A DNA stretch of 64,000 nucleotides. It comes from Paratrimastix pyriformis. Lineage: Eukaryota > Preaxostyla > Paratrimastigidae. Of the stretch, positions 30,940 through 62,002 are shown in pieces. The notes beneath the pieces were generated by a model. That model was not told the origin of the DNA. It saw only the letters and a list, made by a program, of their open reading frames with translations, and did no database searches. The stretch is from positions 372,001-436,000 of the forward strand of contig JAPMOS010000010.1 of assembly GCA_027972325.1 (NCBI GenBank), given 5' to 3'. Position 1 is the stretch's first letter; each line of letters opens with the position of its first letter. The position numbers and the translations under genes were made by a program.

Positions 30940-32485
30940 ATGTGGGCTCGCTTCTTATTTTTGAGCTGTGTCATCTTTCTTGTTCGGGCCGATTCCTATG
31001 AGCTGAAGTTTGTGCAATTGGTGACAAGACATGGCGCTCGTGTTCCCTTGACACCTCTGCCAAACAAAGATGCGTCTGTTCTACCTTTCTATTTTTGGTG
31101 TCACTTTGTGTTCATTGTTTTGTCTTCACAGAGGGACGGTGTGGAACTGCCCAGAGACCGTTCTCCTTCATCATGATATGACCGGCGATTCATCTCTGCC
31201 GCTCGATCGCATTCATCGAGTTTCGTACATTCGCGACCGGACCACATTCGCGGGAAACTGCACCGTTGGTGCCCTCACGGCCACTGGCTGCAAACAGCAC
31301 CAGCAACTGGGTACGCAGTTTCGTCAACGTTACGTCAACAATGGTTTTCTCCCATCTTCCTTCGACCCTTCCTTGGTCTATGTTCGGTCCACGGACGTCC
31401 CACGCACAAAGGTTTGCGTTGAATTCATCCAAAACGCGACCTTTCAACCCCGGTTCTATAGGAAAGTCTCCAGTGCAACCTGGGCACCTTCTTCCCGACC
31501 GTCCAGCCCCGGCGGAACGGCGGCCTGCCCGTGATCGACATCCACATGATGGAGAGCTCCGCCGAGACGCTGCTGGCCCAGTCGAGCCACTGCCCCAAGA
31601 TCAGCTACCTGCTCTCCCAGACCCACTCGTCCAAGGCCTGGCAGGACTACCACGCCACCCTGACCCAGCTCCGCGCCCGGCTGTGTGACATCTCCGGCAT
31701 CCCTGACTCGGCCTTCCCGGGGTACACCGTCTACACGGACGGGGTGGCATGCCGGCTGGCCGACGGGCTGCCCATGCCCAAGGGCATGACCCCTGCCGAC
31801 TACGAGCTCCTGTCGGAGGTGCAAGTCCGCGAGCTGGAGATGGAGTGGGGGTCCGACGAGATGGTGACGCTGGCCCTGGGGCTCGGGGCGGGCGAGATCG
31901 TGACGAACTTCGACGAGAAGCTCAAGGGGCGCCTGGGGTACAAGCTCATGTTCTACAGCGCCCACGACTCGACCGTGGCGCCCCTCCAGTTCGCCTTCGG
32001 TCTGCCCCCCCGTCGGGCATGAGCCGCCCCCCTCGACCCGGCCAGCCCAACGTGTTGCTCGGTGTTTCGCCCGTCATCGCCTTTTCATCTCTGCGTCTGT
32101 TCGCTGCTCGTTCTCTTCTTCCTCCATCCAGGGATCTGGCGCCACAACTTCCCCGACTTTGCCACGGTCCGTGCGCGGCCTCCCATCCCCCCTGCCGCTC
32201 ACACTCCTCGCCCCGCCCCGCTCCCCACAGTCGATTGCCCTCGAGCTCTACACCAACGCCACCGGGGATGCCTTTGTCCGGACGGTGTACTCGGGCCGTG
32301 AGATCGTCCCTGACCCGTGCCCCAGCCCCATGTGCCCCTACGACATCTGGCGCCGCTACGTCACGCGGATCGTGCCCGCTGACTACCAGAAGGCCTGCCA
32401 GCTGCCCACGGCGCGGCTCCAGCCCGAGGGCGCCGCCCCTGCGAGCCAGACGAAGGTGGCCAGCAGCTTGCTGGAGACCGCCTGA
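30940..32485 (+). CDS. Histidine acid phosphatase (lysosomal/prostatic type)
   Basis: The N-terminus MWARFLFLSCVIFLVRA is a signal peptide, followed by LKFVQLVTRHGARVPLTP, the RHGxRxP catalytic motif of branch-2 histidine phosphatases. Exon 1 ends at 31073; a 58-nt intron (31074-31131) joins to GTVWNCPETVLLHHD. Next come GCKQHQQLGTQFRQRY, YVRSTDVPRT and, after another intron, a long exon with GYKLMFYSAHDSTVAPL, whose HD pair is the proton donor. The C-terminal exons carry SIALELYTNATGDAFVR and cysteine pairs (DPCPSPMCPY) as in lysosomal acid phosphatase. N-glycosylation sequons such as NCT and NAT suit the secretory route. No clear C-terminal membrane anchor is seen, so it is probably secreted or lysosomal-soluble. 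Substrates would be phosphomonoesters at acid pH. Confidence 0.88.
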
Positions 32486-32906
32486 ATGGGCGGCCCCGCC
32501 GCCTTCATTTCGCAGTCGCTCGGATGTTGGGTGGCCCGCTGTCCAGCCCAGCATGGCCTGCGCGCATCGGGCTGGCTGGCTGCCGCCTGTATAGTATGTG
32601 ACCGCACGGAATAACAACGCGCAAACATAAGCGCATGCACTCGTCCTCCTCTTCCTCCTCGCCGTTTCTCTTGCGAAGAGTCGGCCCGCCTGCATGGACA
32701 CATGACACGGAAGCACGGGGGCGGATCGGGGTTGTGGGCTCTTGACGTGACTTGTTGCAGATCGGAGAGGGACGTTCCCCCCCGGGCGGCGTTGCGATCT
32801 GGGGGAACCGATCGGGCGCTCTGCCATGGATCCCCGGAGAAGGGCTTCTCGCAGGTGGGGTGGGTCGACAGCTCCTGGGGGCAGTTCTGCCGGACGCCCG
32901 CGCCAG
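32486..32906. other. Convergent 3' gap between acid phosphatase and SCNM1
   Basis: About 420 bp between two facing 3' ends. Short open frames on both strands have no recognisable motif. I see nothing further in it. Confidence 0.4.
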
Positions 32907-33813
32907 TCATCCGGGAGCGTGTGCGCTCGAAGATGCCGTGCGGGCCCAGTTGGCTGGGATCCCGGAGCAACAACGGGGCGGTCCAGTGAGACACGCCAGA
33001 GAGACGGGCGGGGACAGACCGGCCTGGGTTGCCTGAGCGCCCCACTCGGCCAGGGCAGGGGGAGCAGCAGCAGCCTGCCGCGCGTAAGCAGGCGGTGGAG
33101 GAGGCTGTTGTGGGGTGCGGGGGTGGGCGCGCTCGATGCGAGATGGGCGAGCCGCTGGGCCGACGTCGTCCGAGTAGGCCGCCGCCAGGTCCGCGAGGGG
33201 TCCGGGCGGCAGGGCGGATGCCCTGGGGGATGTTCCCCCGGGGGAGGTCGATGTGGAGCGTGGAGGAGGGCTCGCCTTGTCTCGTCGGCTCCGTTTCAAG
33301 CGCTCTTCGAACGCGGCGACGTCATGCTGCAGGAGACGCGTGAGAACCGCGGGGACAGCCGCATCGGACGGGGGAAGCCGGGGTGGTGTAGGCGTGGGTT
33401 GAAGACCAGCCAAAGGCCTAGGAACGAATGCAGGTGGTCCAGGTTCGTCAGGGATGGCAGCTATGACGCACAAGTGAGTCAAGCTCGGAAGGTCTTGGTT
33501 CAACAAACCATTTCTCGGAATCTGATTGATGGCCTGGAGGTGTTTTTTCCCGGAGCGGTGTGCGAACAACATCTCGGCGGTATCCAATACTGGCCGGCGA
33601 GGACAGAGAAGGCAGACAAACTTGCCGCTCGTCGTCATTTTCACATCGGATGCCGGTATAAGATCAAGGACAGTCTCTTCGGTCTATGCGTCTGCCGCAT
33701 CAAAACACTGAAAAGAAGAGCCAAGAGACCCTTTCGCGCTGATGCCGACGGTATGTGTTCGATGACCCGAGGAGAGCATGAGGCGTTTTGGGCATCTCCC
33801 ACGCTGGGGTCAT
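32907..33813 (-). CDS. SCNM1: SCNM1-like minor-spliceosome zinc-finger protein
   Basis: The C2H2-type finger GKFVCLLCPRRPVLDT and MLFAHRSGKKHL match the SCNM1 signature (CxxCPHxPVLDTxxML..HRxGKKHL) almost residue for residue. A 46-nt intron (33729-33684) is inferred because it joins an upstream exon (33813-33730) to TEETVLDLIPASDVK, which parallels the SCNM1 segment before the finger. Downstream is a low-complexity Pro/Ala region with one short amphipathic part (LTRLLQHDVAAFEERLKRS). The SCNM1 C-terminal tryptophan/acidic block is not found, so it may be divergent or in an unrecognised exon. SCNM1 is a component of the U12-type spliceosome in vertebrates and plants. The gene starts only 44 nt after the stop codon of the next minus-strand gene. 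Finger identification is strong; the N-terminus is moderate. Confidence 0.78.
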
Positions 33814-33857
33814 TGACTCCTCATGCACGCAATAAATGATTACAACACAAGGGGGAG

Positions 33858-52756
<18,899 letters not shown>

Positions 52757-52929
52757 GCCTTTGGAGAAAAAATTCTTGAGATTTTGGAAGAAGGGCGCGC
52801 ACTGACAGGGTGCCTTCAAATTGCGTTTTGAAGTGAGGATAGTAATTATCTCGCTGGTAACCAAACCAGAAAGCAGTTCAGTGCCATCCTTTTTCTTGGA
52901 CTTTCATGATTTTTCTCCAGTATCTTGAG
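52757..52929. promoter_or_regulatory. Divergent promoter region, 173 bp
   Basis: It separates the start of the large minus-strand gene (52756) from the plus-strand 111-residue gene (52930). It is clearly AT-richer than its surroundings. Bidirectional use is inferred from the head-to-head layout. Confidence 0.4.
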
Positions 52930-53308
52930 ATGGAAAAAGACCCCGAAGAAGAGCGTCTTGCCCGTGAAGCGATGGCTGAGGTGTCCCGCTCCATGTGGAA
53001 GCGCATTAATCCCGGTTACAGGTCTCCTTGTCCAGCTGTCCTCAGCCAATGATTCTCTTTGAAGCGTGTCTCCTGTCAAATCCACTGCGAAATCTGCGTT
53101 CGTCGATCCGGCGACGGATCTCCTCGAACCTCACGATTGGGAGCAGCATCGGAGGAGGTTGGTCTCCCTGGCTACTCTCGCTGCATTGACTCCTTTCCCT
53201 AGGGATAACTTCTCGAACTATGTTGAAGCGGCCGCCAAGTACCGCAATATGACCGGGGCACCGGCGAAGCCCACTGCCCCCTCGGGCAAGGAGGCATGGA
53301 AGTTCTAA
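52930..53308 (+). CDS. Unrecognised 111-residue two-exon protein
   Basis: Exon 1 (52930-53021) and exon 2 (53065-53308) are separated by a 43-nt intron starting GTCTCC and ending GAAG. The joined frame gives MEKDPEEERLAREAM..., SMWKRINPGY, KSTAKSAFVDPATDLLEPHD, WEQHRRRLVSLATLAALTPF and YVEAAAKYRNMTG. It is helical, charged at the N-terminus, and has no signal peptide, membrane segment or known motif. Codon use and the intron are like those of its conserved neighbours, so it is likely a real gene. I do not recognise the family; small axonemal or mitochondrial proteins can look like this, but that is a guess. Confidence 0.65.
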
Positions 53309-53863
<555 letters not shown>

Positions 53864-54551
53864 ATGAGCGAAGACGCGCTCGGTGAAATTGAGGCGCTCC
53901 GGGCGATTTTTGACCAGCTGATCACGGGTTCGTTGTTCTTTGTATGTTTTCTTATGTTCTTTTGGGTCCAGCGGTCTCGGAGGACCCACCATCCATCTCA
54001 ATTAAAATTGTTCCCCCGGAGGAGTCTGGCGACGCTGAAACTCGCAAAAAATGTTTGTGATCGCACTTCTTCACTTGATTGAATCCCCTCCCCGTCAGTT
54101 TCTTTTTGCCTGGTGGTCACATATCCACCAAAGTATCCCGAACAGATCCCACAGCTGAGGCTTTCGAACCTTCGGGGAGTCCAAGAAACCGATGGTGCGA
54201 AGCTTGTCAGTGAGCTGGAAAAAACTGTCTGTTCCTGTTTCACTTCCCCCGAAACGAAGTCGTCTCTTTCCCAGGCCACTGAGGCTGGGGGAGCTCAGGT
54301 TGTGTTCGGGCTGATCGACCAGTGCAAGGAGTGGCTGGTGAAATACATGGCCACGCCCCAAGACATGCACTCGGAGATGATTCGACGTCGCAAGGTCGCC
54401 CCCCCCCCCCCACACACACACACACACACGAGCCTATCAAACGCCCTCCACAGGGGATTCCTTCGCCCACGGGTGCAGTGACATTCGTGCTGTCTCTTCT
54501 ACCTCTCTGGTTTTTGTTTTGTTTTCCCGTTACTTCGTTCCTTCTTTACTC

Positions 54552-54605
<54 letters not shown>

Positions 54606-55604
54606 CGTGACACTTCTCCAACTACTTTTCCGTCTTTTGCAGGCTGTCGAAGCTGCCGCGGTTGAGGTCCGCACGACGCCTGGCCTTTATCCCCCCCGCT
54701 GCTTCCCCCTTCCGTCATCTCTCCTCATCCCTCGCGCCTCTCGCTTCGTCCATTCTCCATCCTTTTTGCGCCCTGGGCAGACGGCCGAGGCTGAAGCGGC
54801 TGCGGTCGAGGCCAAGACGGCACATCATGCGGCCAAGGGCGGCACCCCCGTGACGGTGGAGCTCTTCCTGCAGTGGCGCGAGCGGGTCTGCAACTGCTCG
54901 GGGGGTGTCCACCTTCTCTCGCAGCCGTATCACCCGTCACGGTTTCCCATTGGCAGTTCGAGGCGGAGCAGCGGGCCGCTGAGCAGCAGCCGACAGCCGA
55001 GACGAAACCCCGCCCGACCGCAACAGCCGTCCCTGTCGCCCCGCGCCTCACAGGTCCGCTCCCGCCTGGCGAACGCGCGTGCGTGCTGCCCTGCCCTCCT
55101 CACTGGGAGTTCGCCGTTGAACCACCCATCCCCTCACCCTCTTTGCACCCGGCAGGCCGGCAGCTGTTCGAACAGGACGCGACGCTTGTCAACTCGGATG
55201 CGGCCTTCTTCGGCGAGGGCGAGGAGGTCGAGGACATGGCCGACATCGACAACACCGTGCCCGTCCGTTGCCCCCGCCTCCCTGCCCAAGACGGATCTTC
55301 CCGGCCACCCCTCGCTCCCACCCGCTGACCCATGCTCTTCGCACTTTGATTCTAGGTGGAGGAGGAGCACATCGAGCGGCCTCACTTCGCCGAGTACGTC
55401 GAGGGGGAGGAGGAGACCCCCGCCACCGCCACCCCGGCCGAGCCACCCGTGGCGGCCGCTCCTGCGGCCGTCCCTATCCCCGCCTCTGTCCCCGCCGCCG
55501 CCCCTGTCCCCGCTCCTCCGGCCCCTGGTGCCGAGCCCAAGCGCGCTCCTCCAGCCCCAGCGAAGCCAAGCATGACCATGGCCCGGCCGGCACCCAGGCG
55601 ATGA
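53864..55604 (+). CDS. RWDD1: RWDD1 (DFRP2-type) RWD-domain protein
   Basis: The first exons (53864-53927, 53972-54052, from 54099) join through introns of 44 and 46 nt to give an RWD domain: LGEIEALRAIFDQLITA, VSEDPPSISIKIVPPEE, then FCLVVTYPPKYPEQIPQLRL with the conserved YPxxxP. Further exons have ATEAGGAQVVFGLIDQCKEW, a basic/Ala-rich helix, and the DFRP2 block GTPVTVELFLQWRERV and GRQLFEQDATLVNSDAAFF. RWDD1 binds and stabilises the DRG2 GTPase through this block. An acidic segment (EEVEDMADIDN, EEEHIERPHFAEYVEG) and a Pro/Ala tail end the protein. Introns hold AC repeats (54557-54602). The order and motifs leave little doubt. Confidence 0.9.
54557..54602. repeat. AC dinucleotide array in an RWDD1 intron
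   Basis: About 23 AC units. A shorter one lies at 54411-54429 in the preceding intron, after a run of C. Confidence 0.95.
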
Positions 55605-55952
55605 AGCCGGCCCAACTTGAATTATTCTTGTTCGAGGGAGTTCTGGACCCTCCGGAAATCAGAAGATTCCGTTCCGAAGATTCTTTGGAGATCATTTGGG
55701 AAATGGAGCCTCGCCTTCTTCGGAGGGTGGAGAGGGAAGGGAGGCGCATGCTGCCCCCAAAAGAGTTTGACGCCGGTAGGGCCGCCGGCGCCCAGGGGGG
55801 CGATCCGAGTCCAGGCTGTGCAGGCCATGCATCCTTGGGACGTGACCCTCGGACGTGGATCTCAGCACTAACACGAGAAAGAAAAGGATCTCAGCTGAAC
55901 AGCCCGCCTCTTCAAATGGTGGTCTCCTTGTCAAGGGCCGGTTCCATCGACC
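55605..55952. other. Spacer between RWDD1 and F-box/TMEM185 copy B
   Basis: No recognisable gene. Short open frames exist on both strands. The last 90 bases (from about 55862) are repeated upstream of copy C (about 58573-58702), so they belong to the duplicated unit and probably hold the promoter. Confidence 0.45.
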
Positions 55953-58142
55953 ATGTCCCAAATTTCCGAAGGCCCCTCTCTGGATGCTCTTCCCGCAGAT
56001 GTCCTCCAGATTGTATATCATCATCTCCACAATGGAGTGGCTCTTTCACGGGCGTGTTTGGTCTCTCGCCGATTGAAGGAGGCACTCTGGGATAACGATC
56101 ATTTATGGCACGAGGCCTTTGAAGGCGACTGGGGACGGTTGGCGGCAAACGCAGTGGAACTATACGGAACTGCCCAAAAGACGGCAGATGGAACCCCAAA
56201 ACCGACGCAGCCGTCACAAGTCCTCAACTGGCGATCGCTCTATGCAGGTTTGGGGGTTGTTTCTCCTCCCTTCACATCTTGGGATGGACTCTCGACTCCC
56301 GATAGCGCACCACTCTTTCGTTGGACGAGTCAATCAGGAGCGCGAGCGAAAGTCTGCCGCTCGGCTGGCCGCCAAGAGGGCCGAGTACGAATCCGAGGCA
56401 CGCCAGCTGCGAACCCAGCGGCAGGGACGGCAGCTGATGGCAACGTTCAAACGATGCAGTCCGTTGTCCCAGTCTCAACATACCCATTTTTTTTGTTTTG
56501 TGTGCCGGGGTTAGGTCCGCTCCTCTCGTTTGTCATCCTGCCCGCCCTGCTGGTGCTGCTCATCCTGCGGGCGGAGGCCGTCATCATGTGGAGCTTCCAC
56601 ATCGTCTTCATCCCGGCCGACTTTTTATTCCTGTTTGGATGCTGGTTCTTCGCGTCTGTCATCCCCCCCCCCCCCCCCCCCCCCCGGGCACAGGGACTGA
56701 CTCCCCCCATCTCCCTCCCCCACCCCTCCCTCAACAGCCTGTTCACCCGGGATTGCAACTCGCGTGCCCGGCCATTCATCATCTCATGCAGTATGGCCTG
56801 CCTGGCGGCCATCCCCACCCTCCATTGGGCCGCCGCACGGGGCGACTGGATCGCCGCCCATGGGAACCGTCCGTCGACCTACCCTGGATCTCCCACCCAA
56901 GCCGCTCCATCGCACCCACCCACCACCCCGCCCGCCCAATCACTGATTCATCCCGGAAATATTCGGTGGGTCAGTGATGCGCTCGGCGGACACCCCCGGG
57001 GCCTCAACTGGATGGGCATCTTCGCCCCGATGTTGGCCTGCTGCATCGCCTACTCCGTCTTGATCTGCAAGCCCATCCTCCATCGCCCCCAGGATATGTC
57101 CGCCTCTCCTCTCCTCTACCACCCTCCCTCCTTTTCGTGCACTTGAGCGCATCACTCGCTGCCACCTTCGACCCCCCCCCCCCCCCCCGCCCCCATGCCC
57201 TCCAGAGACCTGTCCCTGGTCATGTTCCTCTTGTCGGGCCTGCCGCTGATCGCCTTCCTGGTGCTGCTCGGCTACAAGCTGCAGTGGGGCGGCCCGGGCT
57301 TCCTCTACACGTACGCCTTCATCCCGCTCTTCCTCTACCCAATCGGGCTGCAGATCGGCCTCATCTCGGCCCTGAAGAGGTCCGCACCCCCGCCACCAAC
57401 AGACTCATCACCAACACACCCACCCCCACCTGCCCTCTTCTGGTTCCGACTGTCTCTTCCTGGGGTGGCACTTGGGTGTGGCAGTGACCGCCAGATGATT
57501 GCCCTCTCGTGCTTGGTGGTGGTGTTGCCCTTTGCGACGATCCTGATCCTGATCGTGCTGCGGCTGGACTGGACCGTCCACACGGCCTTCATCGCCATCC
57601 CCACGGCCTTCTGGTCTGCTGCCGCCCCGGACTGCCCCCTTCCCGTCCCCTCCAACCCTCTCCGCCCCTCTCACATGCACACACCCCGATGGCAGGCTGC
57701 TCCCGTTGATGGTGCTCACGATCTACCTGGCCTGCGACACCGCGAACCGAGCCAGCTTCCCGACCCCGCGGACCTGTCGCACCCTCTCCAGGGCCGAAAA
57801 CAGGTCCCTCCTTGCACCTTTTACCCCCTCCTCCTCCTCCACCCACCAGGCATATGAACGTTTCCGCCCCCCATTCACCGCCCAACCCCACGCTCCAGTG
57901 CGATCGAGGAGCAGCTGTCGGCTGCCTTCGGGCCGCACATCTACCGGGCGCGCGACGAGCGGACCCTGTTGAACCGCACCGTGGTGCGCCTGCAACTGGA
58001 CGCATCCAATCAGGCACAGACGGCCCCCGAATCCTTCCACCAGCAGCTCGAGGACGTCGGCTGGCGCGTGCGGCTGCTGGATTCTGCTGCTGGGATGATC
58101 GGGGAGGATATCGAGGCTGGGGTCGTCGACGAGGTCAGTTGA
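55953..58142 (+). CDS. F-box/TMEM185-like membrane protein, copy B
   Basis: Exon 1 (55953-56247) encodes an F-box: LDALPADVLQIVYHHLHNG, ACLVSRRLKEALW, DNDHLWHEAFEGDW. A 58-nt intron (56248-56305) leads to a basic coiled helix (FVGRVNQERERKSAARLAAK). Membrane exons are FVILPALLVLLILRAEAVIM with WSFHIVFIPADF; LAAIPTLHWAAARGDW; LNWMGIFAPMLACCIAYSVL; MFLLSGLPLIAFLVLLGYKL with YAFIPLFLYPIGLQIGL; and LILIVLRLDWTVHTAFIAIP. The last exon reads IEEQLSAAFGPHIYRARDER and ends EAGVVDEVS. The L-x-LD...H/W..F.P repeats match TMEM185. At about 56999 copy B has one G fewer than C and D before LNWM, which needs a two-base shift of the upstream donor to stay in frame. Function is unknown; membrane-tethered ubiquitin ligase adaptor is the inference. 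Confidence 0.75.
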
Positions 58143-58702
58143 GAAAGCCGGGTGGCCATGTCATGTCCAGGATTGAATTTCCGTGTAAATCTGGTCCGTC
58201 TGCCTCCAAGGCGCGGACACATTTCCCTCATTTTCGGTCGGCGCTCGAAATCTCTTTTTCCCTCATCTTCGGTCGGCGCTTGAACTCATAATTCAGTTGG
58301 GCAGGGGATTATGGCGCCGTTCCGTTGTGGCCACGGACTTAGGTCGTCGCTCTTTTCAGTCTTCTCGCTCCCGTGACGCCTAGGTTGGGGCATACGCCGA
58401 CCTTGCGGGATGACGTTGGCCGGGACTTTGGCTCAGCTGGACCCCGGGCCGTGTGTGTGATCACTCCGGAGATGCCTGGAGTTGACGGATGGTTGGATGG
58501 GTGGGCGGGGGTTGGGATAAAAACCTTTTGAGATTCTCCTCGAGTAATTTTCAGTTCGCCTCCCACGAGGCTGCACTAACACGAGAAAGAAAGAAAGACT
58601 CGAAAGCGAGAGGGGCGTCAAGGGCCGGTTGCTGTGGATCTCAGCAGAACAGCCCGCCTCTTCAAATGGTGGTCTCCTTGTCAAGGGCCGGTTCCATCGA
58701 CC
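58143..58702. other. Spacer between copies B and C
   Basis: Its left part (58150-58290) resembles the downstream flank of copy C (60905-61130): both have a GTGTAAATCTGGT stretch, CGCGGACACATTTCCCTCAT and CATAATTCAG. Its last 90 bases match the upstream flank of copy B. It is therefore duplicated 3' and 5' flank with no additional gene. Confidence 0.6.
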
Positions 58703-60860
58703 ATGTCCCAAATTTCCGAAGGCCCCTCTCTGGATGCTCTTCCCGCAGATGTCCTCCAGATTGTATATCATCATCTCCACAATGGAGTGGCTCTTTCACG
58801 GGCGTGTTTGGTCTCTCGCCGATTGAAGGAGGCACTCTGGGATAACGATCATTTATGGCACGAGGCCTTTGAAGGCGACTGGGGACGGTTGGCGGCAAAC
58901 GCAGTGGAACTATACGGAACTGCCCAAAAGACGGCAGATGGAACCCCAAAACCGACGCAGCCGTCACAAGTCCTCAACTGGCGATCGCTCTATGCCGGTT
59001 TGTGTGGTTGTTTCTTCTCCTCCCTTCACATCTTGGGATGGACTCTCGACTCCCGATAGCGCACCACTCTTTCGTTGGACGAGTCAATCAGGAGCGCGAG
59101 CGAAAGTCGGCCGCTCGGCTGGCCGCCAAGAGGGCCGAGTACGAATCCGAGGCACGCCGGCTGAGAACCCAGCGGCAGGAACGGCAGCAGATGGTTACGT
59201 TCAAACGATGCAGTCCGTTGTCCCAGTCTCAACATCCACATTTTTTTTGTTTTGTGTGCCGGGGTTAGGTCCGCTCCTCTCGTTTGTCATCCTGCCCGCC
59301 CTGCTGGTGCTGCTCATCCTGCGGGCGGAGGCCGTCATCATGTGGAGCTTCCACATCGTCTTCATCCCGGCCGACTTTTTATTCCTGTTTGGGCGCTGGT
59401 TCTTCGGGTCTGTCCCTTCCCCACCTCCTCCACTCCTCCGTCACTCGCACGGCGGACCCCTCTCTCCAAACAGCCTGTTCACTTTACAGTGTCATTCGCG
59501 TGCCCGGCCATTCATCACTTCATGCGGCGTGGCCTGCCTGGCGGCCATCCCCACCCTCCATTGGGCCGCCGCACGGGGCGACTGGATCGCCGCCCATGGG
59601 AACCGTCCGTCTTTCACCTGCCCAGTAATTTCGGTTGCTGTGTTCTCACTCTTTGTTAAACAACGATCGACCTGCCCCGGGGGATTCCACCCCGCCCCGT
59701 CCCATTCCCGTCTTTCCTCTCGTCAGTGATGCGCTCGGCGGACACCCCCGGGGGCCTCAACTGGATGGGCATCTTCGCCCCGATGCTGGCCTGCTGCATC
59801 GCCTACTCCGTCTTGATCAGCGTGCCCATCTTTTACCGCCCCCGGAGTATGTCCGCCTCTCTCCTCCTCCCCCCCATCCATCAAGTGCTCTTGAGCACAT
59901 CACTCGCTGCTTCCGCCACCTTCTACCCCCCTCCCCCCGCCCCCTCCAGAGACCTGTCCCTGGTCATGTTCCTCTTGTCGGGCCTGCCGCTGATCGCCTT
60001 CCTGGTGCTGCTCGGCTACAAGCTGCAGTGGGGCGGCCCGGGCTTCCTCTACACGTACGCCTTCATCCCGCTCTTCCTCTACCCGATCGGGCTGCAGATC
60101 GGCCTCATCTCGGCCCTGAAGAGGTCCGCACCCTCGCCACCAACCGCCCCTGACTCAACACCACCACACGCATCTGCCCTCCTTCTTGGTTCCGACTGTC
60201 TCTTCCTGGGGTGGCACTTGTGTGTGGCAGTGACCGCCGAATGATTGCCCTCCCGTGCTTGGTGGCGGTGATGCCCCTGGCGGCGACCCTGATCCTGATC
60301 GTGCTGCGGCTGGACTGGACCGTCCACACGGCCTTCATCGCCATCCCCACGGCCTTCTGGTCTGCTGCCGCCCCGGACTGGTGCCCCCGTCCCGTCCCTC
60401 CAACCCTCTCCGCCCCTCTCACCTGCACGCACCCTTATGTCAGGCTGCTCCCGTTGATGGTGCTCACGATCTACTTGGCCTGCGACCCTGCGAACCGAGC
60501 CGGGTTCCCGACCCCGCGGACCTGCCGCACCCTCTCCAGGGCCGAAAGCAGGTCCCTCCTTGCACCTTTTACCCCCTCCCTCCCCTCCCTCCTCCTCCAC
60601 CCGCCAGGCATAGCGTCTCCGTCCCCCATTCATCTCACCCAACCCCACGCTCCAGTGTGATCGAGGAGCAGCTGTCGGCTGCCTTCGGGCCGCACATCTA
60701 CCGGGCGCACGACGAGCGGACCCTGTTGAACCGCACCGTGGTGCGCCTGCAACTGGACGCATCCAATCAGGCACAGACGGCCCCCGAATCCTTCCACCAG
60801 CAGCTCGAGGACGTCGGCTGGCGCGTGCGGCTGCTGGAGTCTGCTGCTGCGCTGGGATGA
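58703..60860 (+). CDS. F-box/TMEM185-like membrane protein, copy C
   Basis: Exon 1 is identical to that of copy B over about 295 bases except one silent change near its end, and the upstream 60-80 bases also match. The later exons show the same order: basic helix (FVGRVNQERERKSAARL), six or more TM segments with the TMEM185-type LRLDWTVHTAF and YKLQWGGPGF motifs, and a last exon ending QLEDVGWRVRLLESAAALG. The C-terminus is shorter than that of B because of a small length difference in a GCT-rich stretch near 60840. The intron before MRSADTPGGLNWM (59612-59727) is almost identical to the same intron in copy D but not to that of B. Intact frames suggest it is functional. Confidence 0.75.
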
Positions 60861-61333
60861 TCGGGGAGGATCATCTCGGGGCTGGGGTCGTTGATGAGGT
60901 CAGCCGTGTGGCCATGGAATGTCCAGAATGGGATTCGCGTGTAAATCTGGTGTCGGAGTGGCGGCGAGGTCGGCTTTCTCAGTAATTTGGTCGCAGCCCG
61001 ACCCATCCCTCTCCGCCCTCTTCATCCCCCCACCCCCCATCCCACCCCCCCGTCCTCGTCCGCGCGCGGACACATTTCCCTCATTTTCCGGAGAATCTCC
61101 GGTCGGCCAGCTCGAACGATCATAATTCAGAAGGGGGTTGGGGTTCCACGGGGGCGGGAGCGAGGCTGCTTCCCCCGACAGCTCGTCGGCGCGCCCCAGA
61201 TTTGCGCCCCAGATTTGCGCGGGACAGGAGTCCTCCAGATGGGAGGAGCCGTGCTGGACGACCAGGCGGGGGAATCGGCGCACTAGTTCGTCGCGGATGA
61301 TGGTGGTCTGTGCTGGCGGTGGTTCCATCGACC
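60861..61333. other. Spacer between copies C and D
   Basis: It contains the duplicated 3' flank described for copy B and then a unique part (61130-61300) with no recognisable gene. The last bases before the ATG (GTTCCATCGACCATG) are shared by all three tandem copies. Confidence 0.5.
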
Positions 61334-61957
61334 ATGTTCCAAATTTCCAACGAAGATGGCCCCTCTTTGGATTCCCTTCCCACGGAGGTCCTCCAGCTCA
61401 TATACCATCATCACCACAATGGGGTGGCTCTTTCACGGGCATGTTTGGTCTCTCGCCGGTTGAAAGCGGCACTCTGGGATAATGATCATTTGTGGCACGA
61501 GGCCTTCGAATGCGACTGGGGACGGTTGGCGACGACCGCAGTGGAACTGCACGGAACTGCCCAAAAGCCGACAGAAGGGGCACAAAATCCACAAGTCCTC
61601 AACTGGAGATCGCTCTATGCAGGTTTGTTGTTGAGCGTTGGTTCTTCTCCTCCCATCATATCACTTTGGATCGCCTCCTCCCCACTACCGATCAGCGCAC
61701 CACTCTTTCGTGGGACGAGTCGCTCAGGAGCGCGAGCGAAAGTCTGCCGCCCGGCTGGTCGCCAAGAGGGACGAGTACGAATCCGAGGCACGCCGGCAGC
61801 GGCAGACGAATCCAGCGGCAGGGACGACCGATGTACACCTTCAAGCTGTGCAGTCTGTTGCCCCCACCCACCCCCCCACCACCACCACCACACCACACAC
61901 ACACACCCACACACCCACACCCACACACACACACACACACACACCCACACACACACA

Positions 61958-62002
<45 letters not shown>

